From Anthostomella pinea (taxonomy: Eukaryota > Ascomycota > Sordariomycetes > Xylariales > Xylariaceae): a stretch of 64,000 nt of DNA. The notes beneath the pieces are model-generated. The model made no database searches. It was not told where the DNA came from and worked only from the letters and a program-made list of their open reading frames with translations. A program made the position numbers and the translations under genes. The DNA is taken from NCBI GenBank assembly GCA_963556695.1, contig CAUWAG010000020.1:3844001-3908000 (forward strand), given 5' to 3'. Shown in pieces: positions 10,332 through 23,280 of this stretch (within the stretch, counting starts at the first letter, position 1; each line of letters starts with the position of its first letter).

Positions 10332-12388
10332 TGGAAACGTATGCCTGATGGAGAATTCATCATGACCGTTGCCGAAGATGGGATCAGCGTGGAACGGGGT
10401 GCAGCTGTACTGCGTAGTAACGACAGATCAAGCATGATCTCCAGGTTCCGTGTCGTTTAAGTGTTTCGCGATCTGGATACAGGACTACATGTAGTAACAG
10501 CTGATCGGACCGTACTTCTCATGATGAGCCCGGGTTACCAGCCCGTAGTAACTTACTCGATATAAATTTGGTGAATCCTTCTAGGGTATATAGTCACCAG
10601 AGTATTCACGGTCATCCTAAACACTAGTAGCAGACCTGCGAGCGTATCTATATCAATAATGACTGAGAGGCGCCGTGGTGGAAGTCTACGCCTATACACC
10701 TACAAAGTAATAAACTTTTAAAAAACATAGTGTTATCGACTTCACGAAAAGTCTACGACTAGAATCCACAGTAAGTGTACACCCTAAGTTATCCCAGTCC
10801 CAACCCTGAGAGATTCCAGTGCCATTCCTTCACTGTTAACTAACCATGTTCCTTAGCCAAAAGAAAAACTCCATCTCCAAGAGATAAGAAGGCGCGAACC
10901 AAGAGTTTACCCCCTGACCATCAGATTCTAGCAGCATGAGCCGCGGTGACGAGAAGCCTCGGTGGGTGTATACGCTATAGGGCATGTTAGGAGCAGGTTC
11001 TGTCACATACGACCATAGGATCAGGAGAACTTGGCATCCCGTCCGCTCTGCCTTAATAAGCCTGATACCGCCGGATTAGTAGTTGGGTCGGTGACGACCA
11101 GCGAATCCCCGGTGTTGTATGTTTTTGTTTTTGTTTTTTGTGGGCTAGGTCCTCTGGTTCTGGGGGCACGAGGGCCTCTGGTGGAGTTATATTACCCGGT
11201 CATCCCAATCCTTAAATAATCGGGTTATACTATGCGCAGGGCTAGAATAGGTAAATGGTTGTTATTTACAGTCTGTAAGTTTAAATCATAACTTAAATGT
11301 GCCGGGCGCCGAAGACAGAAGATAGGTAATACTTATAGGGGCACGGGGGGAGGGGGAGGTTGTTTACGCGTGCACATAAAACCCCGACCATCAGGCGTCC
11401 TACTTTGAGCTGCTAACGTCAATTCCAGTATTTATGCGTGCGCATCTAAACCCGGCTCAAGCGAGTCGGTCATGGACTCGCACTTCATAACGGACATTGT
11501 ATGTAGATCGGAACGGACCAGTCCTAGTAAGTGCCCTTCCCCCTTTTCCCGAGCTTGCAGCTTCCCAGTCTTGGTGTTTTCTGCAAAAAAGAGCATGGAC
11601 GGGGATGTTCCGTAAGTTATGAAAATCCGAATCAAGGTCTGAGGCTGAAACTGAGAAACTGGTAGTATAGGAGTTGCACAATTCCTCCTCTTAGACTTAC
11701 CGGTCTTCCATCTAGTCTGATCCAAGAAAGCGGGATTTTCTCTGCGAAACTGTCGCCGACACCGGTGACGTTACGGCGACCCCCGTCAGCGACGGCTCCG
11801 ATCCGGATCACTTGGGAAAGGAGGCAGTGGCACGCTCTGGAACTGGGAATCAACCTTTCTGGGATCACACACTGGCAATGAGGGTCAATTGGAGGTACAT
11901 CCAGCGAGGGCTGCTTTCGCCAGGATGGTTGGAGGTTGACGTGAGGACAGCTTTCACACCTCTTAAGCTGTACAGAAGTAATGAAGCAACATACATTGCT
12001 CTACACCTAGTGCTTTGGACGCGTGCATCATCGTCTCACGGCAAGTATTGCCCAGACTCGTATGGTATAAATAACCACGAAGGACAGCTGCGCAGTGAGA
12101 ATAACCAAAGCGATGTCAAGCACATACATTATATCGGACCCGCTGAAACGCAAACGCCTAAAGCCTTTCAACGGGTACATGACATATGCCCGACTCGTAC
12201 AGACGCCTAAACTCCACACACCGTATCTTTCCCATACTAACAATGATTCCCTTCATTGATTCGTTCCGGGTGTCGTAAAACCATACTCAGACAGATTCGG
12301 TCTTCCGCTCCTCTTCGTGGCTCGGCAGCTGCGGGTATCCCTGTGACGCGGAGGTGTAGATAAGACCCCTCATAGAGACGTCCCGGGT
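10332..12388. other. Intergenic, nothing recognised
   Basis: About 2 kb with no gene I can support. The longest frame (11812-12210, plus) lacks any family resemblance and has an unremarkable composition. Downstream flank of the next gene at the right end. Confidence 0.5.
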
Positions 12389-13364
12389 CTAGACATTTTC
12401 CCTAAAGATCGATCTCCGCTCCGACGTCGAAGTCGGACTATCGCCCACCACCGCACCTCCACCGCCTCCCGTGTGTCGCCCCACGCCCGTATCGATCGGC
12501 CGCGGGCTCACGCCCCTTAGGCTAATATTACTCGGCTCCGCCGAATCGTCATCGAAGGGATTTCGGCTGCCCCCTCTCCCGCCCGCCGCACCGGGCACAC
12601 CCAGACCCCCACCCACGCCCGGACTCCGGCTCATGGTGCGGCCGCGCTCCTCCTCGCGTGGCACATTCATCTCATAACCACTACCCGAGTACGCCTCGTG
12701 AGCATCGTGACCTTGGTTTTGGTCATGTCCGTATCCCTGGCTACGCGGGTGTAGTCCCAGCTCCTGCTCCTCGTAGTACCCGCCGGGCCCGTAGGTGTCG
12801 GCCTCGTTTCCGACGCGAGTGTCCCAGGCCTCGTCGGGATCCAATGCACCGAATCCGCGCCGGCCGCCACGCACATTGGATGACGATGGCGCTTCGTATG
12901 CGCCCGCTGCGGAGCGTCCGCCGCCACCGCTGCTTCGCAGGCTGCGCAGCTTGTCGCTGAACCAGCTGCCGATACCGCCGCTTGCTGGCTGAGGCGGTCC
13001 GTAGGGTGAGGGCCCGGAGCGCGCGAAGGGGTTATAGGATGAGAGGGGTGGTGCGGGAAGCTGTGGCGGGCGGTGTTAGCTGATGTGGTTGGCAATATGA
13101 CATGGACGAAATGAAGTCACGGCATGTGATGGTTCTCTGTGGTGAGCGGTGTAGGGCAGGTAACGCGGTACGGACACGACCGCGCAAGTGAGACAGCATC
13201 ATGCAAGACGCACGACTACGTCGGACGAGGGAACAGAAGAGGCAGAGGAGTGAACTTACGCCTAACCGTCGCGCGCGCAGCTGTGTGAAGGTGACCCAGC
13301 CCACGGCGGCGGCGATAAGCAGCACGACCAGCACGATGAAGAAGGTGCCAACAGCGTTGACCAT
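12389..13364 (-). CDS. Single-TM fungal protein with acidic, glycine-rich tail (acid-phosphatase-like family name)
   Basis: Two exons, 13364-13260 (35 codons) and 13060-12389, separated by a 199-bp intron (GTAAGT...CACAG). The protein has 258 residues. Residues 5-25 are a hydrophobic segment (VGTFFIVLVVLLIAAAVGWV) followed by TQLRARRLG, so it is probably a type III or signal-anchored membrane protein with a cytosolic tail. The tail has GSWFSDKLRSLR, RGGRRGFGALDPDEAWDTRV and a serine/glycine-rich end with NPFDDD and SERRSIFRE. The family is conserved across Sordariomycetes and is often labelled acid-phosphatase-like, but I see no phosphatase motif. Function unknown. The second exon contains no ATG near its start, so the short first exon supplies it. 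Confidence 0.75.
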
Positions 13365-14184
13365 CTTCGGGGCGTGTGGTGGTCGCTCGACCAGTCAATC
13401 GCTTCGTATCGTATTGTAGGTACCGGGTGGTTACGTGCAGCGGCTATGCTCGACAGCAGCGATAGCAAGGCGATGCAGTTCGGAGTGATGGGGGTGACAT
13501 CAACCTCAATTGGACGACGAGATGTGGTGTTGTTGTCCCGTTGCCTCCGTCAGCTTGTCTCACATGTGTGCAGTTTAAAGTTGGAAGTTGCGGCTGATGG
13601 TTATGACAGCACACTGGCAGACTGGGCTAGCAGCTCTACCTTGGTACAGCACGGGCAGGGATCTGCTCTGCACGGGCCTTGGAAGCTTGCGCGGATCTCT
13701 GATCTGCTGCTGCGGCCTGCCCCACCTTCTATCTTGATCTGGACCCCAGATGATCTGTGCGCACAATTAAACAGTTGGTGGAGAGCCGTGCCGCAGGGAA
13801 GCAGCTCCTCCTCCAAGCCTCTCCAATGTCTCACTCCAAGAAAATAACCACCCCCAACTAGTTATTTCAACCCCCAGCCTCGCTGCGTGTCTCACTTATA
13901 TATGGCAAGTCGGACAGAATATGCCTTGTGACGAGGAATTGCCCCGCAGCGAGGCATGTGAACGGTACTGGAAACGGCGAGGCCGCTGGACCGTCCTACT
14001 CGATGACTATCCCGGCTGTTTCACTGCCTCTGCCTCTGATGATTCGATAGGGCAGCTGGCTTACTGGCAGATTTCGCTTTCTCCTTCGCGCTAGTAAAAC
14101 GAACGCAGGAAGGAATTGGTCGTGCTTGAAAGCCGATCTCATTGCTGACGATCATTTCTAATCCAACCCTGGGCTTGAGGACCA
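13365..14184. other. Intergenic, promoter side of the single-TM protein gene
   Basis: Lies upstream of the minus-strand single-TM gene and downstream of the histidine phosphatase gene. A 157-codon plus-strand frame (13374-13847) has no recognisable content. Confidence 0.4.
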
Positions 14185-15831
14185 TCACTCGAAGCACGAA
14201 TCCCAGTGCCCACCATCCCTAGCAAAGGTCAGGCTGTCCACAAACTTGCTCAGCGTGCAGCGGCCCAGCTCATCAGCGTCACAGTTCAGAAGTGGTATTA
14301 CCCTGTCATTGACCAGTACGCGCACCAGCTCCTCGTCGCTGCCGCCGCACGACAGCTTCTCCACGTACATCCTCGCCGCAAAAGGGACAGCCCAGCTTGC
14401 GCTATACCCCTTGGTCTTCCTGGGACCCTCCCTCGTCGTCTGCGGCAGGGGGTGGGTCGCATTGTAGAGCCCCAGGGCTGCGAATATGCTAGTCATGACG
14501 TTGTCGTGACTAAAGTCCGCGTACAGCACATTTCCAAGTGGGAAGGTCGAATCAGAGCTGTCGAGCGTCGTGTTGGTGCTCGTATTATCCGTGACCGGGC
14601 TACTTGTGAGTCTGGCGATCAGCTCGTTGACATAGCCCACCCCTTGCGTCGGCCCCAGGGGATGTCCACTCCCGTGGCCGTACCACTTGCCCAGGGACTG
14701 GAAGTAGTCGTAGCTGTGCCATTCGTCGAGCGTGAACAGACCGCAGAAGGGAGAGATGTGGCCCTTATCGTCGGCGACTGTGTCGAATGGGCACATGTCC
14801 ATCAGGGAGATGATGTCCTGGTCTGTCAAGTTGGCTCCGGGCAGGTTGTCGTTGAACCTCTCGATAATCGCCGGTGCAAAGATGGCCGACCAAACCTCTT
14901 GCGCCTTGCTGCCCAGGTCCACACTCTCATCAAAAGCGGTGCAGGTATCTGGGTTCAGCGTGTTGTTAAGCCCGACTCCTTCGGGGATAATCAGCACATC
15001 GTATGGATACGCGTCCGGTGTATCTGAGTGGTTGTGCGCAAGCCGGGCCTGGTGAAAGCCCTGCGTCCAGTTCAGCGCCGAGTGAAGAACACGATCCTGG
15101 TCCGTCGTGCGCACGAAAGGGGAGACTGTCATTGCAAGCTTCTCGTACCGCTTGTAGAACTTGACGCCCGAGTTGACCAGCTCCTGCTGGCCAAAGACTG
15201 TCAGCGTATCCACACCAAGCGTGTAGTTGTAGTCCCTGATGAACTCGAACTGCTTCCCGTACTCGGTCACGCCGTCGTGGATCTGCTCAATGACGGCGCT
15301 GTAAGCGTCATATTTGCTTGCAGTGGGATAGCGGGCCCCATGGCGCGACAGTATCTGCGCAAAGGAGACCTTACACTCTGCTGGCGTCGAAGCTGAGATG
15401 TTCGACGGGACTGAGTAGAAGGGGGAGTATTGGCCCCATGAGTAAGAGATGTCGGGTTCGCACTGGAACCCTTCCCTCGCCGAATCGCACGATTGTGCGG
15501 CAGCTGTTCGCCTGCACTCACGGTTAGCATATGGTAGATTTGTGAAGTATTCCAAGTCTTACATGAAACTGACGACGAAAAACGCGATGGCGGTCATGAG
15601 CATGGCCGCCATGGTGACCTTCACTGCTGCTTTGTGCCGGTCGGCCCACACCTTGGCGCGCTGTCGCAGGTCGTCCTGGGTGATGGTTTCGGGCAGTGCA
15701 GTGTAAGTGTACTGCTTGCCGGTCACGAAGGCAGTCAATCGATTCCAGATGTCGGAAAATGAGGCCATCGCAGAGATGGGAGGTCCCCGTTGGTCCATGA
15801 CCAACGAGTACGATTCGGTTTCTCGCTTCAT
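14185..15831 (-). CDS. Membrane-anchored histidine acid phosphatase (phytase-like)
   Basis: Two exons, 15831-15563 and 15511-14185, with a 51-bp intron splitting an ATG codon in phase; 531 residues. The N-terminal 70 residues are cytosol-like. A hydrophobic stretch (residues about 70-90, AAMLMTAIAFFVVSF) then makes a type II anchor. The luminal/extracellular domain carries the branch-2 histidine phosphatase motif SRHGARYPT (about residue 146) and the proton-donor HD in YADFSHDNVMTSIF. Paired cysteines and several N-x-S/T sites fit a secreted enzyme. Family members hydrolyse phosphomonoesters, including phytate. The longer frame starts at a TTG; the first ATG (15831) gives MKRETESYS.... The anchored form differs from classical secreted phytases that begin with a cleaved signal peptide. 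Confidence 0.9.
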
Positions 15832-16629
15832 TGTCGGAAAGGGGATGCTTGGAACCCGCAATTGGGAAGAGAACAGAGATTACCTAGACGCGGCAGTTCT
15901 TGGTCCACATATGGGGCCCCGGGATCATGGATGCATGGCATGCAGGCTTTCGGCAGCTGCCGATTGATGGTCCGGTCGTTGGAGGCCCGGCCGTTCAGCC
16001 GTTGCAGTTCCACGGATGCTGCTGGAATGAATGCGCGGAATTACTTACCTAGTAATCACAATGAGGAAGGAAGTAATGATTATCGTGTTGCTAGTTGGAA
16101 TCGCAATATGTTCTCACAATGAACTTATGTGGCTGTCCCTATTATGTTGAACTTTGCGTACAGCACGAGAGCTCTGCTTTTTGTTGCATTTGAGGGCCTT
16201 TGGGTTTGGCTCTTCCCTTACGGTCGAAGAACTTGATAATGGAATGAATCGAAAAGGTTCACGATGGAGTCAATCGTCGCGCGAATCTAGAGGGCAGGAA
16301 AGCGAAAAGGGAAGTAAATGCAATTACTAGCGAGGGCTTGTTACATAACAAACCAATAGCAGCATGTCATGTCTTAGACTTAGCACGTTGCACACAATCA
16401 GGAGCAAGTTTTTCAATACGGATATATGCTATTAGAAGTATCAAAGCTCTGAACCTATTGATGGACGTTTCCAAAGCCCTCCGTGCTCAAAGCATATAAT
16501 GCAATGCTACCGCAAAATGTCCACCTATATCCCAATCATGCCAAGTCACCACTGTTCACCCGCTGGCGTGGATATATACACGGTATCTCAGCACCAATGG
16601 TATCAAAAATGGCTATATTACAGAACGCA
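15832..16629. other. Intergenic, nothing recognised
   Basis: Promoter side of the histidine phosphatase gene and 3' flank of the next minus-strand gene. No coding frame supported. Confidence 0.4.
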
Positions 16630-18117
16630 TTAGAAGGCAACGCCAACACTGTTTCGTTGCGGGAGTATAACCGGCTCCCGAAGCCCGAACGCAACCCCTA
16701 GGGCCGGCTCAGCCATTGCCTTCGGGGTTGCAGTGCTGCTGGGTGATAAACTAGTGGGTAGGGTCTGCTGCTCTTCGACACTCCAGTCCGAAACGGTGCT
16801 GTCGCTATCGAAGCTGCGCCGTCGGTTCAGTGCTGGGTTGGCGATTTGGTAATATCCCTCCGCATCGGTAACTGGCTTCGGGGCGTTGGTGAGGGAGTCT
16901 AGGCTAATCTCCCTGTGGTGCTCCCCGCTGGGGAACAGCCAAGTTGAGACTCGTGAAAAGGACTTCTTCTTGCGTAGAGGTGGACGCAATCGAAGTGGCA
17001 ATGGTGGAGGTGGAATATGCCCTTCGACCCTCCGTGATGAATTTGCTCGATACGGTACGCGAACAGGCGCTTTGGATGGTGCAGTCCGAGGACGGTCGGA
17101 GCTCAGGCGCTCGCTGAACGACGGCGCGTCAGGAGGCAAAGCAGGTATAACTGGCATGGGCTCCATTTCTGCCGATTGTCAGCATCGAACGCACCGGCAA
17201 CAACCTTTGACAATACACACCTGACGCTCCATGAGCAGTAGACGGCCTGCTGCTGATGTAAATACTCTGCCTCTCGACGACATCGTCGATCTGCTCCTGG
17301 AGCCTGTCTCTCTCCAACAAAGCGTTGGCAACCTTCTCCACCAGGTCCTCCACGAGAGGAGGCGGGGGCGATGGCGACGTGTAGGCTCTCACTCTTGCGG
17401 GTTGAGGTCGCCGCAGCGTGCTAGTATCTGATCGAGGCGAGTCAAATACGGATCCACCGTTGACTGGCCGCCGGGGAATATGGAAGGACATTGACGAGTA
17501 GCTGCGTTCGTGTGACATGCTGCGGCTGTTGTCACTGCGGCTTGAGATAGTGTAAGCCCGTTGTGGAGGCGTCACAGGTGGACTTGGGTAGTCGAAGTGA
17601 GGCAGGATTGGCGACAGTTGTTCGTCGGGAATGTATATGCTCAGCTCAAGAGGGTGGAAGGAGCGCGGTCGTGGTCTCAACTGCGACAGACCGTCGTCTG
17701 GGAAGCGAAAGGAGTCTGAGTAGAGATGACGGAAGTTCGATGGGGCTGATATTTGCGGCCTGCGCGGCGATGACGAGGGTTTTGATGGCAGGAGCCGCCT
17801 TCTCGCAGAGAAGCCACTCCATCCCGACCCCGACCCTCGCCTCTTCCTTGGAGCCCGCTCCCACTCAGGTGCCGCCCCCATAGTCAGCCTCATTGGTGCT
17901 ACCATAGGCTGAGGGCCAGGCGTTGGCTCATCGCGGATGACAACGAACGGCTCTTGGGTATCTGTCTCGATCAGTAGATGCATATCAGCATGGTTGGACC
18001 GTCCAAGGAGAGCTTACCATGGTGATGAGACTTCTCATCAAAGTAGGAAGTCACTGGGATGCAGCACTGAGAGATGCATTCGGACCATGAACTCAACATC
18101 CCACTAAGTGCTTTCAT
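16630..18117 (-). CDS. Uncharacterised Ser/Pro/Arg-rich protein with a short coiled coil
   Basis: Three exons fit in phase: 18117-18018, 17961-17221 and 17168-16630, with introns of 56 and 52 bp. They give 459 residues. The small first exon was found by splicing: it encodes MKALSGMLSSWSEC then CCIPVTSYFDEKSHHH before the donor GTAAGC. The middle exon is low-complexity (SSPRRPQISAPSNF, SPSPPPPLVEDLVEK) and contains a probable coiled coil at about residues 240-275 (VEKVANALLERDRLQEQIDDVV). The last exon has a basic cluster (RLRPPLRKKKSFSRVS), resembling a phosphorylated regulatory or scaffold protein. I recognise no catalytic domain. An alternative start is ATG 18099. Frames are intact. Confidence 0.65.
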
Positions 18118-19430
18118 GGTGTTGACCTCATGTCGAGCCGGCTGGGAAGGGCAGACGGCCAGCGGTTGGGAGAGACAGGAAAGCGGGTGGAAGCAGACAT
18201 GGTCGGGGGGGCATACATATTGCCTTTATGGAAGAGACGCGAGAGACGTGAGAAATTACCTTTTGCACTTACCATTAGGCTCGAAGCAGCTGAGCGTGCG
18301 CTGGGCCTCGGGGTACTTGGGCCTCACATCGGGATGGGAAGCGTAGATGGTTTGGATGCAGACATGGGCGGCGCTGATAGGCTGGCGGACAGAGGCCGAG
18401 GGCTACTCGTGGCCAGTCGGCGCTTACGGACCGGGGTCACGATGGGGTGTCGACGGCCGTCCTGGGGATTCGGCTGGCTGGCGGCACACACCAGATTGCA
18501 GGACCCCACCATCCGTAAGATGATTGTTGCTGTACAGCCAGTCTTTTGTCTTAGAATTCCTTGCTTCGTGTTTCCTCCGGCAGCACTTAGCTGCCCTCCT
18601 TCACGGTGTTTTGCAGTCACCTTGCCACAAGCTGCTGAGACGTGTGTCTCGTGGGCCTCAGAGATTGGCCGCCGCGGGTAGCAGCCAAGGCCTTCCGTTG
18701 TGAACCGCGCAGCAGCAGTAGGTAGTCTCTCGTCATCCCCGAAGGAATAAGCTCGAGTGGATGGGCGTGCGCACTCGCGAATGTCACCCATGGAAGGCGA
18801 AATCAGAGCTTCGTCCGGCGGGAATGGTACCGATTCTGCAACAACGAGCATGCGCATGCTGGATGTTTCCACCTGGTGACATGTTTGCCCGGCCGCTGTC
18901 TCCATCTGGAGGGACCAGAGGTACAGACAAGATGGCCATAGGGTTGTTCAGACGGATATCCGCACTTAAGAGTTGTCCGTGAAGCACAACAGGTCCTGTC
19001 AAGCGTAAGGGCCAGGACGTGCCCAGGCTGGCGCAAAGTTACCAAAGTTCCGAGCGTTGTTTGTTTGTTGTCATCATTGGTGTCTCCGTCGCTTACTATT
19101 AATACACGGCCGTCGCGTCGAAGCAATTCTGCGTACGGGCACTGACTGGTGTCAAAATATGCCTAGCGAAACACGAGAAACGGGCAAGCAATCTGAGACA
19201 TGGCGATCGTCCGGATGGCGAAGCAGTCAACGAGGACGTCATCAGAATTTCGTTGGAGTATTGTTCAATGCGGCCTTCTGTAAAGGGAGATGGATCGAAT
19301 TCTCAGATATCCCCTCACCGGCGACACGGCGCTTCATTGTTAAAGAGTCAGATGAGATGGATCAGGGTCCACCCAAGTTCTTAATTCTACAACGTGGCCC
19401 GAGCACCTTCAAGCTACCGTAGATACTAGG
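18118..19430. other. Intergenic; one long but unsupported minus frame
   Basis: Contains the upstream region of the preceding gene. A 193-codon minus-strand frame (18324-18905) has no recognisable domain or convincing splice structure, so I do not call it. Composition falls sharply to AT-rich at about 19430. Confidence 0.4.
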
Positions 19431-20407
19431 TAAACTCAGTCTGAGTTCCCTACTTAGCGCTTTGCATGCTAGGGCATTTTAAGCTTAAAGGCAGCTTAAA
19501 TAACGCAAATATCAACTTGCTTATTAGTTTTACGCTGATTTAATTTTCAAATAATCCTTTCAATTTAACGCAAAAAATATTATTAATTTAGAGTTATTAT
19601 TACACCGGCATTTAATATAAGCGTAATATAATGAAAATTATAAACGTTATTAAGTAAACTGTATCTTAAATTTTAGCTTATTATTTCTATTTATAAAAAA
19701 CGAAAATTTAACGTTTTAAATACTGTTAATCTTTTTAAGATACTATTAACAAGAGATAAAGTCGCGTTATTATCTTTAAAAAAAAAGCGTAAAATAACTC
19801 TTTCTTAGAGAAAAAGGGCTTTTTTATAACTAATTCGTACTTATTTACTTAAGTGAGTTATTAACGGTTTTATTTAATTATACCAATATAAAATCTATAC
19901 TTTAACGAAAAAAATAACCTTAATAAAATACTTAAACCTCAAAAAACTCTTAGTTTACTATTTATTTAAATAATGATTAATCTTTTATACCGATTTTGAA
20001 TATATAAAAGGGTTAAAAAACTTTTTAGAGTATTTAATCGTATTATTTAAAATTAAGCATTTGGTTAATATTTACTTTTAGTTAAAATAATATATATAGC
20101 TAGTAATAAAGGGCTTAATTTCAAAAAAAAAAAAATTTATTACCCGCTTTATAAAACGTCAATAAGCTAATAGACTAGCTACGATTAACTAGTTTCGAAT
20201 ATAAACTTGTGAAGTTTAAAAGAAGCGGTTTTTTCAAACTCAAACTTAAATTTATAAATAAATAATAAGCAGCTTTTCCAAAAATTAAAATATTCCTTTT
20301 CGCCACGTTATTTATTAATCGATTAAACTATTTAAATTATACCTAAAGTTCGTAAATTTTTCACTCTGATATATTAAACGGCACTTGTAATTATATTTAC
20401 TATTACG

Positions 20408-20584
20408 ATGCCTGCGGCAGTGTGTTGCACTCTGGGATTGATTACGAAAATAATAAGGTGGGAGAAAAGGAACAGGTGTACGTACAGCCGAGGCTGCAGC
20501 ACATATGGTCCTGGTCTCCTTATCTAATCTACATATGACCTGGTGGGTCACCTGACCAGGGACCAGGTGGGTGGACCGTCACAC
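20408..20584. repeat. GC-richer island, possible LTR or small element
   Basis: About 177 bp of normal composition inside the desert. TTACG flanks it at 20403-20407 and 20585-20589, a candidate 5-bp target duplication, but the ends are then not TG...CA. It contains near-palindromic CCTGGTGGGTCACCTGACC. Single copy in the window. Confidence 0.35.
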
Positions 20585-20913
20585 TTACGAAAAAAAAGCT
20601 CAAATTTTTTTCTTTTTTCGATTTTTACTAGTATATATTATATTTTTTCTCCGCACCGGTTTTTAGTTTAAAAGATTATTAACTCTGATAGAACCTTTGT
20701 TTTATTTAAATAGTTAAACGGTTATATATACGAGATTTTAAAAACGTATATAGTATTAAAATACTCTAACCGAAATAAATAAAGTAAGCGTTAAGCTATT
20801 TTGATATTAAAATTTTACGTATATAATGATTTAAAAATTAAGCTTAAACTTATTTTCAAAAGCGAGTTAAACACGTTATTATAATATATGAAAACTTCTT
20901 TATATTATAAAGG

Positions 20914-21433
20914 TGTGACGAGCCGTCTGACCTATAAGGCTAAAGGGTTCTATAGGGTTTATGTTCTGAGGTAAGTCAACACAAAGGACGATAGAGGCTT
21001 CTGTCAACTAGAAGACACTCAGATGCTGGAGCTTGGTTTGATCCAGGGGATCACTGAATAGTCGAGTCGTCAGGAGATTTCTCCCATCTTAGGGTTGGCT
21101 AAGATGCCTAGATTGATCACTAAGGCAGAGACTGTCTATCTGTCTAGCTAGGAAACATCCATCCTTATATATCCAATCTCTCCCTCACTGATTAGGTGGC
21201 TCACCCTGGATCACCGGTGATCCAAGGTGATCCTGCTCACTGGCTTACCATGGTGATCCAGTGATCCAAATTCTTAGTCACGTGACCCAGGTCCTGCTAG
21301 TCACGTGATCTGTGTACCGTTGCTCTGTTGCTCCGATCTCTCCACTGATCAGCACCCCACTTACTGGTCAACCTGTTTCTAATCGTCCCCTCTTGGCCTG
21401 CTATCAGGCCGCACTGTTCGTTGGTTCGTAACA
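20914..21433. repeat. GC-richer island, possible LTR (about 520 bp)
   Basis: Begins TGTGACGAGCCG and ends GGTTCGTAACA (TG...CA), with a TATATATC box in the middle and internal CACGTGAC and GTGATCC repeats. No convincing target duplication was found, so it could be a solo LTR with decayed flanks or one LTR of a mutated element. Single copy here. Confidence 0.4.
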
Positions 21434-22795
21434 CAATATAATAAATATAGAAGGTTTTTTTGTCTAATAATAAAAAGGGTTTAATTAAACTTCTTATACG
21501 CATTTAAAAAAGTTTACAACTAAAGACAAGTAAATTTAAGCTTTTAACCATTAAAAGACTACTTTATGATCTTAAATTTATTTTAAAATATACACCAATA
21601 TATAGCGGGCTATTATAAGTTAAAATACAGTTGTTCTTAATTAATTAAAGGTAATTAAGGATAAAAAGTAGTTTAAGTTGTTATATGCTGCTTTTAACCC
21701 GTTCGGAACTCTTTTCAATAAGGTACTTTTTATACTTTTTTACAGCGGTATTTAAAATTACCGTTATCAATCTAGTAGTTTTTTATACGACTAAACATAA
21801 TAATTACACCTAGTCTTTTATATTTATATATAATTTAACCTTTTGAAAAAATTTGTGAAATATTTTCGTTTTATAAGTTTTTTATATATATTTTCTTGTT
21901 TATAGTTATTATCTTACCAATAAATAAATAATCGATCTTTTTAAGATTATAAAATAATACGTGTAAATTAAAAGGTCTTTTAATTTGGGCCTTTTCTGCT
22001 TTATTTAAGTTATTAATTGACTTTTATATATAAGCAAAAAATAGGTTTATCGTTAAAAAAAATAAAAAGTTGCTTAAAGCCTGTTTTTATATATAAAGCG
22101 TTATATAGCTTTTAATTTTCTTTTTCTAAACTTTATAGCAGCAGTCTTTAATTGAACCGTTTTTAATAAGTTATGGATAGAATTAAAAGTATCAAAAACA
22201 ATACGTAATAAGACGTTAACAAAGTCTTTTCGTTTACTTTTAATATGTACGACCTTAATATTTAAAAGCCGTAATTCGTTTACTTACCTAAGGTAAGTAT
22301 TTTTAACGATGAATAATAATAATAGAAAGGTGAAAGGTTCATAATTAATATATATAATCGATAAGTTGTTCGTTTTAAAATCACCTTTATACTTACGCGT
22401 AAAAAACCCCAAAAAAAACTTTTTCATACGTTTTATAATTACGTTCGGTTTTAAGAAAAAGCTATTATATTTAATACGCCTCAATATTTAGGCGTAAACT
22501 TTTATAATAGTAAAGCCGACGTTAAAGCTTATCATATTATTATATATTTTACACGAAATGTTTTATAAGTGATTGTATGTTTTAATAACAGTATATGCTT
22601 CTTTTTTTATAAAAACGTTTTAACGTCGCTTTATCATTATGACACGTTATTTTGAAGCTTTCTATAAAGTTTAAAATCTTTAGATAGTTTTTCATTCAAT
22701 AAAGTATCAACTTAACGGCTTTAATAAACTAGTAAAGTTGTTTTAACTTTTTATTGCTAGTTAATATTTTAGCTTCTTGATTTTATTTAACTTAC

Positions 22796-23007
22796 TGTCA
22801 CGGCGAGCGTACTGAGGAGCTAGGACATGGCCGGCAGCAAGCAGTTATTACTCTATTGACGAGAATATCAAGACTAGAGAGGAAAGGAAGAGAGAGAGAG
22901 ATAGGTACAGCGGGAGGTTGCCCCTTTAAGAGGATCCTCTGTTCAGATCCTTCCCTTATTGAGAAGTATCAGCTTGTCATGTGGGAAGGTCCGTGCAGGC
23001 CGTCACA
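22796..23007. mobile_element. Solo LTR, family A copy 2 (212 bp)
   Basis: Same length and ends as 2101-2312, at high identity, flanked by perfect CTTAC at 22791-22795 and 23008-23012. Its normal composition against the mutated surroundings suggests it inserted after the desert was mutated. Confidence 0.85.
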
Positions 23008-23280
23008 CTTACTAAATATTCGGCTACGTATTCTATGTATTATATTTAAAGCTATAGTGTTTTAAAACTAAATCATACACTTAATAAAGGAAAGTTTTAA
23101 CCAGGTTTATATTATTCAAAGTAAAAAGTCGTACTTAATAAACGCGAATTATTTTTAAATGGTTTTATAAGTGTAAACAAGATTATTGAAAAGGTCTTTT
23201 AAGTTTAATGAGCTGCGAATAACCGTAAAAAAAATATAAGGCTTTAATTAAACCTTAAAAACAGAGGTTAATATTGTATT

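Noticed and set aside
11812..12210. 132-codon plus-strand frame
   Set aside because: No family resemblance and no supporting splice or promoter signals.
12471..13095. Overlapping frames on both strands
   Set aside because: Shadows of the second exon of the single-TM protein, whose frame continues cleanly from the TM exon.
14206..15027. 273-codon plus-strand frame
   Set aside because: Antisense to the histidine phosphatase gene, which carries both catalytic motifs; the plus frame has no family resemblance.
18324..18905. 193-codon minus-strand frame
   Set aside because: No domain, signal peptide or splice partners; left unannotated rather than guessed.
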